From positions 206,894-270,893 of the forward strand of contig NZ_PVMZ01000017.1 of NCBI RefSeq assembly GCF_003001815.1: 64,000 nucleotides of DNA, given 5' to 3'. A model generated the notes under the pieces. That model worked only from the letters and a program-made list of their open reading frames with translations, had not been told where the DNA came from and ran no database searches. This document shows positions 9,130-18,917 of the stretch, in pieces. How positions within the stretch are numbered: position 1 is the stretch's first letter; every line of letters begins with the position of its first letter. The position numbers were made by a program, and so were the translations under genes. The stretch comes from Actinoplanes italicus (GTDB lineage Bacteria > Actinomycetota > Actinomycetes > Mycobacteriales > Micromonosporaceae).

Positions 9130-9753
9130 TCAGTGGGCCGTCATGTCACCGGTGGCGGGTGACCCGGGGGCGAGGGCGTATCGCAGCAGCACGGCACCGT
9201 TCGCGGAGGCGACCGGCGGCTCCAGCAGAGTCAGGCTCGACGGCAGGGCCCCGTCCCGGAACACCTTCTTGCCGGTGCCCAGCACGATCGGGTAGACCCA
9301 CAGGTTGAGCCGGTCGAACAGCCGTTCCCGCAGCAGCGTCTGTACGAGATCGACGCTGCCGATCACGTGGACGTTCTCGTGCTTGTCGCGTACCTGCCTC
9401 ACGGAGTCGCCCAGGTCCGCGCCGAGCAGGGTGGAGTCCGCCCAGCTCAGGTCCGGCTTGCCGCGCGAGGCGACGTACTTCGGGATGCTGTTGAGGGTCC
9501 GCGCGATCCCGCCGTCGGAACCCTGCTCCTGGTGAGGCCAGTAGCCGGCGAAGATGTCGTAGGTGCGCCGTCCGAGCAGCAGCGCGTCCATGCCCTCCAT
9601 GCCCTGGGCGACCTGCGAGCCGACAGTCTCGTCGATCAATGGCGCCTGCCATCCGCCGTACGGGAAGCCTCCTTCGGTGTCCTCGTCGGGGCCACCCGGC
9701 GCCTGGGCCACCAGGTCGAGCGTCGTGAACAGGTCGATGTGAATCGTGCCCAT
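9130..9753 (-). CDS. RibD C-terminal/dihydrofolate reductase-like protein
   Basis: Product of 207 residues, the usual length for the stand-alone dihydrofolate-reductase-like proteins related to the RibD reductase domain. Visible family features are the N-terminal strand IHIDLFTTLDLVAQAPG, the segment GMDALLLGRRTYDIFAGYW, HVIGSVDLVQTLL and the C-terminal LWVYPIVLGTGKKVF. Members bind NADPH and reduce small substrates; the actual substrate is rarely known. It is a single gene. The 257 bp before it (8873-9129), facing the end of the dehydrogenase gene, holds nothing I can support. Confidence 0.85.
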   Translation of the reverse strand: MGTIHIDLFTTLDLVAQAPGGPDEDTEGGFPYGGWQAPLIDETVGSQVAQGMEGMDALLLGRRTYDIFAGYWPHQEQGSDGGIARTLNSIPKYVASRGKPDLSWADSTLLGADLGDSVRQVRDKHENVHVIGSVDLVQTLLRERLFDRLNLWVYPIVLGTGKKVFRDGALPSSLTLLEPPVASANGAVLLRYALAPGSPATGDMTAH

Positions 9754-9813
9754 CGTGTCCTCCGGTCGTCGGTGTCAGAAGGGGAGACCAGCGTCGCGCC
9801 GCGATCTCATCGG

Positions 9814-10278
9814 TCATTGAGATCCGAGGTGACGCAGGATCCGGGCGCGCAGTGGATCATGCCGCGGTCCGAGGGCGTGGGCAGGATCCGACCAGTTCTC
9901 CCGCGGGTACAGCCACACCGGGCCGCCGACGATCTCCGGCGGCTCCCAGTCGTACCGGGGCCACACGTGAGCGTGCAGGAACGGATCGGTGTTGCCGAGA
10001 ATCTCCAGGTTGACCCGCCGGAAGGCCGGATCCGAGCCGGAGCAGGCGCGCTCGACCGCCTCGCCGAGCCGTTCCATGCTCTCCAGGAAGGCGAGCCGTC
10101 GCGGCCGGGGCAGGTCGCTGAGCCGATCAGCTGCGGGATCGTCGGTCAGCAGCACGCAATAGCCGGGCAGCCACTGCACATCCCCGATCACCGCGAACCC
10201 ACCCGCCAACCGCCGCAGAACCGTCGGGTTCTCCCCACGCAGCGATGACCCCACCCGATCCGTCCGCCAATCACCCAC
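9814..10278 (-). CDS. HIT-like (histidine triad) hydrolase or transferase
   Basis: Product of 154 residues starting at a GTG (10278) that gives MGDWRTDRVGSSLRGENP. The frame is open to 10383, but the extra residues look like shadow sequence and would run into the region before the permease gene. The key motif NTDPFLHAHVWPRYDWEP has the H-x-H spacing of the HIT family, with proline-arginine in place of the third histidine, as in several diadenosine-polyphosphate-hydrolase-like branches. GYCVLLTDDP and RRVNLEILGNTD also fit. It is probably a nucleotide hydrolase. No clear ribosome site precedes the chosen start. Confidence 0.7.
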   Translation of the reverse strand: MGDWRTDRVGSSLRGENPTVLRRLAGGFAVIGDVQWLPGYCVLLTDDPAADRLSDLPRPRRLAFLESMERLGEAVERACSGSDPAFRRVNLEILGNTDPFLHAHVWPRYDWEPPEIVGGPVWLYPRENWSDPAHALGPRHDPLRARILRHLGSQ

Positions 10279-10449
10279 AAGACCATTCTCTGGTACGCCC
10301 AACGAAGCTAGCCTCCTAGGATGGGTAAGAGCGTGTGGACGGGACCACCAGCCGTGATCCCACCCGCGCAGTCGCGTGGGCACTCACCGGCTGGGTTGCG
10401 GTTTGCTCGAAGGGGACTAGATTGCGGGACAGCTGATCGATAAACCTGG

Positions 10450-12231
10450 ATGGCTGTCATGTTCGAGCAGTTCACGATCGTGACCGACCCGGTGGCCGGA
10501 TCCGTCGCGCTCTCCGCGATCTTCGCTTCGCTGTCGCTGCTGACACTCTTCGTTCTGCTCGGCGCGGTCCGTATGCGGGCCTGGCTGGCCGGGCTCATCT
10601 CGCTCGGTGTCGCCCTGGTCGTGGCGATCGCCGTCTACGGAATGCCGGTCGGCCAGGCGCTGCTGTCGGCGAGTGAGGGCGCCGCGTTCGGCTTCTTCCC
10701 GATCCTGTGGATCGTCATCAACGCGATCTGGGTCTACAACCTGACGGTCGTGAGTGGCCACTTCGACGTGCTGCGCCGGTCGATGGAACGGGTCAGCCCG
10801 GACATGCGTATCCAGGCGATCATCGTGGCGTTCTGTTTCGGGGCGCTGCTGGAGGCGCTGGCCGGATTCGGTACGCCGGTGGCCGTGACCGTGGTCATGC
10901 TGATGGCGCTCGGCTTCCGGCCGTTGCGGGCGGCGGCGGTGGCGCTGATCGCGAACACTGCTCCGGTCGCCTTCGGAGCCCTGGCCACACCGATCGTCAC
11001 GCTCGGCACGGTCACGTCGGGTGCGGTCGCCGATCCGCGGCTCAACACCGAGACGCTCGGCGCCATGGTCGGCCGGCAGACGCCGATTCTCGCCGTCATC
11101 GTACCGCTGGTGCTGGTGGCCGTGGTCGACGGCCGCCGCGGTGTCCGGCAGACGTGGCCGGTCGCGCTGATCGCGGGTCTGACGTTCGGGGTCGGCCAGT
11201 TCGTGGCGTCGAACTACATCTCGGTCCCGCTGACCGACATCATCGCCGCCCTGATCTCGGCGGCTGCCGTGGTGGCGCTGCTGCGCTTCTGGCGCCCGTC
11301 GGAATCGCCCGACCTGCACGCGACGCCCGATCCCGGCCGTGTCCCGCAGGAGTCGTCCGGCTCGGACCCCTCGCGGGAGCCGACGCCGCTCGCGGCGAAG
11401 GGACAACAGCCGGCAGCGAGCGAAGGCGCGGGCGAAAGAGCGAGCGAAGGCCGGCGAGCGACGGCGGCGGTGCTGCGGGATCCGCCGGCGGAGGTGCTGC
11501 GGGCGTACGCGCCGTACCTGATCATCATCGCGATCTTCTCGATCGCGAACCTGGGCCCGGTCAAGCAGGCGCTGGCCGGCGAGCCGTGGACCGTGGTCTT
11601 CCCGTGGCCGGGACTGGATGTCATCGGCGCGAACGGCAAGCCTCTGGCCTCGACGAACTTCACGTTCGGCTGGCTGCCGGCGGCGGGCACCCTGATGATC
11701 CTGGCGGGGTTGCTGACGGCGGTGGTCCTGCGGATCCGTCCGGTGGAGGCGCTGAAGGCGTACGGCCGCACCTATGTCGAGTTGCGGCATGCGATCGTGA
11801 CGGTGATGGCGGTGCTGGCTCTCGCGTACGTCCTCAATCAGTCCGGGCAGACGGCGACGCTGGGGGAGTTGTTCGCGGCGGCGGGTGGGGTGTTCCTGTT
11901 CCTGTCGTCGATCCTCGGGTGGATCGGGGTTGCTGTGACCGGTTCGGATACGTCGGCGAACGCGCTGTTCGGGGCGTTGCAGGTGCAGACCGCGACCGAG
12001 GCGGGTTTGGATCCGGTGCTGCTCGCGGCGGCGAACTCGTCCGGTGGCGTGCTCGGCAAGATGATCAGTCCGCAGAACCTCGCGATCGCGGCGTCGGCGG
12101 TCGGCATGGCCGGCAAGGAGGGCGACATCTTCCGCCGGGTGGTGGGCTGGAGCCTGGTGCTGCTGCTGTTCATGTGTGTGCTGGTCACCCTGCAGGGGAC
12201 GCCGGTGCTCAGCTGGATGGTGCCGCGCTGA
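10450..12231 (+). CDS. lctP: L-lactate permease family transporter
   Basis: Product of 593 residues with about 13-14 membrane segments, matching the LctP/LldP/GlcA family that brings L-lactate (or glycolate) in with protons. Diagnostic stretches are EGAAFGFFPILWIVINAIW, FGALLEALAGFGTPVAVT, ANTAPVAFGALATPIVTL and near the end SSGGVLGKMISPQNLAIAA. A cytoplasmic loop of about 60 residues (from about 285) is Pro/Ser/Ala-rich and poorly conserved. The start could be 10450 or the ATG at 10459; neither has a strong ribosome site. No lactate dehydrogenase genes are adjacent. Its 3' end overlaps the convergent AraC gene by 23 bp. Confidence 0.9.
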   Translation: MAVMFEQFTIVTDPVAGSVALSAIFASLSLLTLFVLLGAVRMRAWLAGLISLGVALVVAIAVYGMPVGQALLSASEGAAFGFFPILWIVINAIWVYNLTVVSGHFDVLRRSMERVSPDMRIQAIIVAFCFGALLEALAGFGTPVAVTVVMLMALGFRPLRAAAVALIANTAPVAFGALATPIVTLGTVTSGAVADPRLNTETLGAMVGRQTPILAVIVPLVLVAVVDGRRGVRQTWPVALIAGLTFGVGQFVASNYISVPLTDIIAALISAAAVVALLRFWRPSESPDLHATPDPGRVPQESSGSDPSREPTPLAAKGQQPAASEGAGERASEGRRATAAVLRDPPAEVLRAYAPYLIIIAIFSIANLGPVKQALAGEPWTVVFPWPGLDVIGANGKPLASTNFTFGWLPAAGTLMILAGLLTAVVLRIRPVEALKAYGRTYVELRHAIVTVMAVLALAYVLNQSGQTATLGELFAAAGGVFLFLSSILGWIGVAVTGSDTSANALFGALQVQTATEAGLDPVLLAAANSSGGVLGKMISPQNLAIAASAVGMAGKEGDIFRRVVGWSLVLLLFMCVLVTLQGTPVLSWMVPR

Positions 12232-13012
12232 GGAAGCGGCCGGGACTGACGCCGAGGATGCGTTTGAAGTGCCGGTTCAGGTGCGGCTGGTCGTGGAAGC
12301 CGCTGTCGGCGGCGACGGATCGCAGCGGCTGTCCGGTAAGGATCAGGCGGCGGGCGGTGTCGACGCGGCGGGAGATCAGGTACTGGTGCGGTGACATGCC
12401 GAACTCGCGGCGGAACGAGCGGACCAGGTGCGCCACGTCGAAGTGCAGCGTGGCGGCCGCGGCGGACAGGGGCAACCCGTCGACGATGTGCTCTTCGAGC
12501 AGGTCACGCAGCGCGTGGGCGGCGGCGCGAGAGGCGGGCCGGTCGTCAGCGGGATCCCCGAGGTGGCTGCGGAGCCGGGCGAGGGCGAGGGCGAGCAGGC
12601 CTTCGGCGGCGAGTTCCTCCCCGGTGGTACGGACCAGCGCATGCACCCGGGAGATCGCGTGATGCAGGTCGCGGTCGACGATGGCGGGGGTGTCGACGCT
12701 GGCGCCGATGAGCCGGGCCGGCAGTAGGTGTTCGTCGAGGTAGAGCACGCGTTTGCGGAAGCCGCCGGGCCGGGCCGAGGTGCCGTTGTGCGGGACGCGT
12801 GGTGGCAGGACGGTGACCAGGTCGCCGAAGGCGCCGCGCTCGTGGCGGTCGAGGTCGTAGCGGACGGCGCCGTCGTCGACGAGCAGCACGGTCCAGGTGT
12901 CGTGGGCGTGCATGGGGTAGGCGTGTTCGTCGAAGTGGGCGTGCAGCACTTCCGCCACGCCGTCGAGCGGTGGCCGCCAGGCCTCCAGCCGGTGCACGTC
13001 AAAATCGTACAA
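12209..13012 (-). CDS. AraC family transcriptional regulator
   Basis: Product of 267 residues. The N-terminal half is a cupin-like sensor with YPMHAHDTWTVLLVDDGAV and VTVLPPRVPHNGT. The C-terminal 100 residues hold two helix-turn-helix motifs (LSAAAATLHFDVAHLVRSF and RSVAADSGFHDQPHLNRHF) ending in GVSPGRF, typical of AraC/XylS regulators. It is divergent from the DUF2000 gene, with about 35 bp between starts, so it may control that gene or itself. It is convergent with the lactate permease and could also respond to a related metabolite; neither is shown by the sequence. Confidence 0.88.
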   Translation of the reverse strand: MYDFDVHRLEAWRPPLDGVAEVLHAHFDEHAYPMHAHDTWTVLLVDDGAVRYDLDRHERGAFGDLVTVLPPRVPHNGTSARPGGFRKRVLYLDEHLLPARLIGASVDTPAIVDRDLHHAISRVHALVRTTGEELAAEGLLALALARLRSHLGDPADDRPASRAAAHALRDLLEEHIVDGLPLSAAAATLHFDVAHLVRSFRREFGMSPHQYLISRRVDTARRLILTGQPLRSVAADSGFHDQPHLNRHFKRILGVSPGRFLSAAPSS

Positions 13013-13047
13013 GACCAGGTGGGAGCCCTCGGCCGACGATGGGGCGC

Positions 13048-13455
13048 ATGAGGTTCAACTCCAAGATCGCTGTACTGCTGCGGGACGATCTGCTCACCTG
13101 GCAGCGCCTGAATGTGACCGCCTTCCTCGTCTCCGGCCTCGGCACGGCCGTCCCGGAGTTGGTGGGGCTGCCGTACCGCGACGGCGGCGACGTCGAGTAC
13201 CTGCCGATGTTCCGTCAGCCGGTGATGGTGTTCGAGGCGGGCAAGGAACTGCTGACCGCGGCACACGCGCGTGGCCTGGGCCGGGTGGACATGGCGGTGT
13301 TCACCTCGGATCTGTTCGCGACCGCCCACGACGCGGCCAACCGGGATGCGGTCCGGGCGGTCGCCACCGCCGATCTGGACCTCGTGGGGATCGCCGTGCA
13401 CGGGCCGCGGAACGCCGTCGACAAGATCGTCAAGGGCGCGCGGATGCACCCCTGA
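13048..13455 (+). CDS. DUF2000 family protein
   Basis: Product of about 135 residues (start ATG at 13048; an in-frame ATG at 13039 is possible and would add three residues). The sequence matches small proteins of the DUF2000 family: FNSKIAVLLRDDLLTWQRLN, TAFLVSGLGT, PVMVFEAGKELL, VFTSDLFATAHDAANR and DLDLVGIAVHGPRNAVDKI. These proteins are of unknown role and are often found beside AraC-type regulators, as here. The short gap to the AraC gene must contain both promoters. Confidence 0.75.
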   Translation: MRFNSKIAVLLRDDLLTWQRLNVTAFLVSGLGTAVPELVGLPYRDGGDVEYLPMFRQPVMVFEAGKELLTAAHARGLGRVDMAVFTSDLFATAHDAANRDAVRAVATADLDLVGIAVHGPRNAVDKIVKGARMHP

Positions 13456-13682
13456 GTCGATTAGTAGCTGTCGCCAACAAATACCAGGGCACGCGCGTGG
13501 TTACGCAACGTGCGGACATTCGCCTCTTGTTACCCGCTAGAAGCCCTCTCGGTAACAGGGAGTGTTACGCAGCCGTTACTAACCCCCTCGTGAAACTCCC
13601 TCGTAAGAGCCGTATGTTGTCGGCAGCAACAAATCGAAGCTACAGCGGCCCGCTCCGGGCCCGATAGAAAGGAGACGCCGAG
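13456..13682 (+). promoter_or_regulatory. Promoter region of the sugar ABC importer operon
   Basis: A 227-bp leader. It contains a perfect inverted repeat, TGTTACC (13528-13534) and GGTAACA (13551-13557), with 16 nt between. The half-site GTTACGCA occurs twice (near 13500 and near 13563), with another GTTACT close by. These dyads are likely binding sites for a sugar-responsive repressor. GAAAGGAG just before the GTG at 13683 is the ribosome site. Promoter hexamers are not clear. Confidence 0.45.
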
Positions 13683-14801
13683 GTGTCCAAGAACTTCCGG
13701 GTCCTCGCCTCCGTCGCCATGGCCGCCACGCTGGCCGCGACCACCGCGTGCAGCAACACCCGCGACACCGAGGAGGCGTCGTCCGGCGGTTCCTCCTCGA
13801 ACCTGATCGGCATCGCCATGCCGACCCGGAGCCTCGAGCGCTGGAACAACGACGGCGCGCACCTCGACGACCTGCTGAAGAAGGCCGGTTACACGACCTC
13901 GCTGCAGTACGCCGACAACAAGGTCGAGCAGCAGATCACCCAGATCGAGAACATGATCAACCAGAACCCGAAGGTTCTCGTTGTCGCCTCGATCGACGGC
14001 ACCGCGCTCGGCCCGGTCCTCGAGAAGGCCGCCAACGCGAAGATCAAGGTCATCGCGTACGACCGCCTGATCAACGCCACGCCGAACGTCGACTACTACG
14101 CGACCTTCGACAACTACCTGGTCGGCAAGCTGCAGGGCGAGTTCATCGTCGACAAGCTGGGCCTCAAGGACGGCAAGGGCCCGTTCAACCTCGAGCCCTT
14201 CGCCGGTTCGTCGGACGACAACAACGCCAAGTTCTTCTTCAACGGCGCGTGGGACGTCCTCAAGCCGTACGTCGAGAGCGGCAAGCTGGTCATCCCGTCC
14301 GGCAAGAAGATCGCCGGCGAGGAGGACTGGAAGACCGTCTCCATCACCGGCTGGAAGTCCGAGACCGCGCAGGCGGAGATGGACAACCGGATCAACTCGT
14401 TCTACACCGGCGGCAAGAAGGTCAACGTCGTCCTGTCCCCGAACGACTCGCTCGCGCTGGGCATCGCGCAGTCGCTGGAGTCCAAGGGCTACAAGCCGGG
14501 CGCTGACTACCCGCTGATCACCGGTCAGGACGCCGACCTGGCGAACACCAAGAACGTCCTCGCCGACAAGCAGGCCATGACGGTCTGGAAGGACACCCGC
14601 ACCCTGGGCGACCAGGTCGCGAAGATGGTCGACGCCATCGTCAAGGGCGGCACCGTCGAGACCAACGACACCAAGACCTACAACAACGGTGTCAAGGTCG
14701 TCCCGGCGTACCTGCTCCCGCCGGTCGTCGTCACCAAGGAGGACGTCAAGTCCAAGCTGGTCGACTCGGGCTTCTACACCGCCGACAAGCTCGGCCTGTA
14801 A
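13683..14801 (+). CDS. chvE: Sugar ABC transporter substrate-binding lipoprotein (ChvE type)
   Basis: Product of 372 residues, start GTG with GAAAGGAG upstream. A lipoprotein signal ends in the lipobox AATTACSN (C about residue 23), followed by a Ser/Gly linker. The mature protein is a periplasmic-binding-protein fold of the ChvE/XylF type: LIGIAMPTRSLERWNNDG, VLVVASIDGTALGPVL, KVIAYDRLINATPNVDYYA and PLITGQDADLANTKNVL. It captures a monosaccharide (xylose, arabinose, glucose or galactose are usual) at the cell surface and delivers it to the permease encoded two genes on. It is the first gene of the operon and is followed by a strong hairpin. Confidence 0.92.
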   Translation: MSKNFRVLASVAMAATLAATTACSNTRDTEEASSGGSSSNLIGIAMPTRSLERWNNDGAHLDDLLKKAGYTTSLQYADNKVEQQITQIENMINQNPKVLVVASIDGTALGPVLEKAANAKIKVIAYDRLINATPNVDYYATFDNYLVGKLQGEFIVDKLGLKDGKGPFNLEPFAGSSDDNNAKFFFNGAWDVLKPYVESGKLVIPSGKKIAGEEDWKTVSITGWKSETAQAEMDNRINSFYTGGKKVNVVLSPNDSLALGIAQSLESKGYKPGADYPLITGQDADLANTKNVLADKQAMTVWKDTRTLGDQVAKMVDAIVKGGTVETNDTKTYNNGVKVVPAYLLPPVVVTKEDVKSKLVDSGFYTADKLGL

Positions 14802-14810
14802 GTAGATCTT

Positions 14811-14843
14811 CCGGCCGGGCCCACCTTCTGCGGGCCCGGCCGG
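14811..14843 (+). other. Strong intra-operon hairpin after the binding-protein gene
   Basis: A perfect 12-bp stem: CCGGCCGGGCCC (14811-14822) and GGGCCCGGCCGG (14832-14843) around a 9-nt loop. It lies 10 nt after the chvE stop and 36 nt before the ATPase gene. Such hairpins protect the upstream message or cause partial termination, and so give an excess of binding protein over membrane components. Confidence 0.75.
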
Positions 14844-14878
14844 TCCCCCCGGACGACCTAGAGCAAGCGAGTTGTGCG

Positions 14879-16428
<1,550 letters not shown>

Positions 16429-16432
<4 letters not shown>

Positions 16433-17661
16433 GCGCGTCCACCACTCTTCCGGCGCCGGCGTCCTCGCCCGGTTCCGGTGAGAAGAAGACCGAGGGCGGC
16501 TCGCTCGCCGCCTACCTCGGCGGGAACCTCAAGCAGTACGCCATGATCGCGGCGCTCGTCGTGATCACGCTGTGGTTCCAGTTCGACACGAACGGCCTGA
16601 TGCTGCTGCCGAACAATGTCGTGTCGCTGATCCAGCAGAACGCGTACGTGTTCGTGCTGACCATCGGCATGGTCATGATCATCGTGGCCGGTCACATCGA
16701 CCTGTCGGTCGGCTCGGTGGTCGCGTTCGTCGGCGGCATCTGCGCGCTGATGATCATGCAGTGGGACGTGTCCTGGCCGGTCGCGGTCGTGCTGTCGATC
16801 ATCCTCGGCGGCATCGTCGGCGCCTGGCAGGGCTTCTGGGTCGCCTACGTCGGAATCCCGGCGTTCATCGTCACGCTCGGTGGCATGCTGCTGTTCCGCG
16901 GTCTGGCGATCAACTACGTCGGCACCACGGTCGGCGGCCTGCCCAGCGACTTCAACGCCCTGGCCAACGGCTCGCTGCCCAACTCGCTCGGGTTCATCGG
17001 CAACCTCGACGCGGTCACCGTCCTGATCGGTGCGATCGCGGCGATCGGCCTGGCGGTCAGTCAGATCCGCACCCGCCGCGAGCTGGTCCGCAACGAGCTG
17101 CGCACCGAGCCGTTCGCGGCTTTCGTCGGCAAGCTGGTCGTCGGCGTCGGCGCCATCGGTTACCTGACCTGGCTGCTGGCCAACAGCGCGGGTGGCATGC
17201 CGATCGTGCTGATCATCGTGGCGCTGCTGGTGCTGCTCTACTCGTTCCTGATGAACAACACGATCTTCGGCCGGCACATCTACGCGATGGGTGGCAACCT
17301 GCCCGCCGCCATGCTGTCCGGCGTGAAGACCAAGCGGGTCAACTTCCTGCTGTTCGTCAACATGGGCCTGCTCGCCGGTGTCGCCGCGGTCATCACCACG
17401 GCCCGTGCCGGTTCGGCGGTCGCCGCCGCCGGGCAGAACTACGAGCTCGACGCCATCGCCGCGGCCTTCATCGGCGGCACCGCGGTCAACGGCGGTGTCG
17501 GCAAGGTCACCGGCGCCATCATCGGCGCGCTCATCATGGGTGTGCTCAACATGGGCCTGTCGATCACCAACGTCCGCCCCGAGTGGCAGATGGTCATCAA
17601 GGGCCTGGTGCTCATCGCGGCCGTCGCGTTCGACATCGTGAACAAGCGTCGCGGCAAGTAA
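16429..17661 (+). CDS. gguB: Sugar ABC transporter permease (GguB type)
   Basis: Product of 410 residues starting at the GTG that overlaps the ATPase stop (GTGA). About ten membrane segments follow a soluble N-terminal head of about 30 residues. Family marks are IGMVMIIVAGHIDLSVGSVVAF, GIPAFIVTLGGMLLFRGLAI, FGRHIYAMGGNLPAAMLSGV and IAAAFIGGTAVNGGVGKVTGA. The length and the larger middle region fit GguB/XylH permeases. With the two genes before it, it makes a complete importer. A clear terminator follows. Confidence 0.92.
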
Positions 17662-17696
17662 GCGTCGCGCGTGGGTAAGCCTTCCGGGGGGAAGGT

Positions 17697-17731
17697 ACAG
17701 CGCCGTCCGGCCTCGTGCCGGGCGGCGCTGT
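17697..17731 (+). terminator. Terminator of the sugar importer operon
   Basis: A 15-bp stem: ACAGCGCCG-T-CCGGC (17697-17711) and GCCGG-G-CGGCGCTGT (17717-17731) with a 5-nt loop CTCGT. One pair is a wobble and the stem is followed by TTTAC. It lies 36 nt after the permease stop. Confidence 0.85.
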
Positions 17732-17786
17732 TTACATTGCTGCGGCACGATTGGCACCGATCGGCCGAACGACGAGGAGACATGAG

Positions 17787-18179
17787 ATGACCAGCATTCC
17801 CGACGAGCTGCTCGACCTGCTGGAGCGGCCGCTGTTCGCGGACCTCGCGACCATCCGGGAGGACGGCACCCCGCAGGTCAACCCGATGTGGTATGCGTGG
17901 GACGGCGAGTTCATCAAGTTCACGCACACGAACTTCCGCAAGAAGTTCAGGAACATCACCGCGAACCCGGCCGTCGCACTGTCGATCATCGACCAGGACA
18001 ACCCGTACCGGTACGTCGAGATCCGCGGTGTCGTCGACCACATCGACCCCGACCCGACCGGCTCGTTCTACGTCGAGCTGGCCAAGCGCTACAGCGCGCC
18101 GTTCGGCACCGACGCGCCCAAGGACGCGGCCGACCGGGTGATCATCTACGTTCGCCCGACCTTTGCCGGCGGTCACTGA
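17787..18179 (+). CDS. PPOX class F420-dependent oxidoreductase
   Basis: Product of 130 residues, a single split-barrel domain. ATG at 17787 has ACGAGGAGAC just upstream. The N-terminal run LFADLATIREDGTPQVNPMWYAWDG is the hallmark of the F420-binding branch of pyridoxamine-phosphate-oxidase-like proteins. FRKKFRNITANPAVALSI and DNPYRYVEIRGVVDHI follow. It should use the deazaflavin F420, common in actinobacteria, to reduce an unknown small molecule. It is a single gene after the terminator. Confidence 0.88.
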   Translation: MTSIPDELLDLLERPLFADLATIREDGTPQVNPMWYAWDGEFIKFTHTNFRKKFRNITANPAVALSIIDQDNPYRYVEIRGVVDHIDPDPTGSFYVELAKRYSAPFGTDAPKDAADRVIIYVRPTFAGGH

Positions 18180-18272
18180 CAACCTCGTGGGCCGGTTGCG
18201 GTTCGGCGGTGGTTGCGGTTGGACACTGCTCCTTCCGTACGATCAAAGTGGTGTTGATCTTATGATGACGCG

Positions 18273-18917
18273 ATGCTGTCGTCGCCGATCGTGCTGGACC
18301 AGGAACTACTGACCGCCGCCGCCGAGGCGGACGGCTTCATGCCGGCCGACGAGGGGCGGGCGCTCGCCGAGGCCGCCCTCGCCGCACCCGCCGGCCCGAT
18401 CCTGGAGGTCGGCAGCTACCTGGGCAAATCGACGCTCTACCTTGCCGCCGCGGCCCGCGCCCGCGGCGGCAAGGTGGTGACCGTCGACCACCACCGCGGC
18501 TCCGAGGAGCACCAGGTGGGATGGGAGTACCACGACCCGGGACTCGTCGACCCGGCCGTCGGAAAGATCGACACCCTGCCCGGTTTCCGCCGCACCATCG
18601 CGCTGGCCGGCGCCGAGGACGTCGTCGTCGCCGTCGTGACGCGCGCCGAGGACTTCGCGGGCCTGTGGTCCACGCCGCTGGCGCTGCTGTTCCTCGACGG
18701 CAGCCACACCGACGAATCCGCCCAGCGCGACCTCGACAGCTGGACACCGCACCTGGCGCCGGGCGGGGTCCTCGCCATCCACGACGTGTTCCCCGACCCG
18801 GCCGACGGCGGGCAGGCGCCCTACCGCATCTACCGCAAAGCCCTCGACAGCGGCGGCTACACCGAGCTCACCGGCCGCGGTTCGCTGCGGCTGCTGCGCC
18901 GACACCCGGCGTCCTGA
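18273..18917 (+). CDS. Class I SAM-dependent methyltransferase
   Basis: Product of 214 residues. SAM-binding motif I is GPILEVGSYLGKSTLYLA, with the acidic residue at the end of strand 2 in KVVTVDHHRGSEEH. LLFLDGSHTDESAQRDLDSW and GGVLAIHDVFPDPADGG resemble O-methyltransferases and the CmcI/RhlA-like group that bind a metal near DGSH and HD. It faces a minus-strand group (toroid protein, methyltransferase, GT4) and overlaps the end of the toroid gene by 50 bp. The shared location suggests the products act on one molecule, but that is inferred. Confidence 0.85.
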   Translation: MLSSPIVLDQELLTAAAEADGFMPADEGRALAEAALAAPAGPILEVGSYLGKSTLYLAAAARARGGKVVTVDHHRGSEEHQVGWEYHDPGLVDPAVGKIDTLPGFRRTIALAGAEDVVVAVVTRAEDFAGLWSTPLALLFLDGSHTDESAQRDLDSWTPHLAPGGVLAIHDVFPDPADGGQAPYRIYRKALDSGGYTELTGRGSLRLLRRHPAS

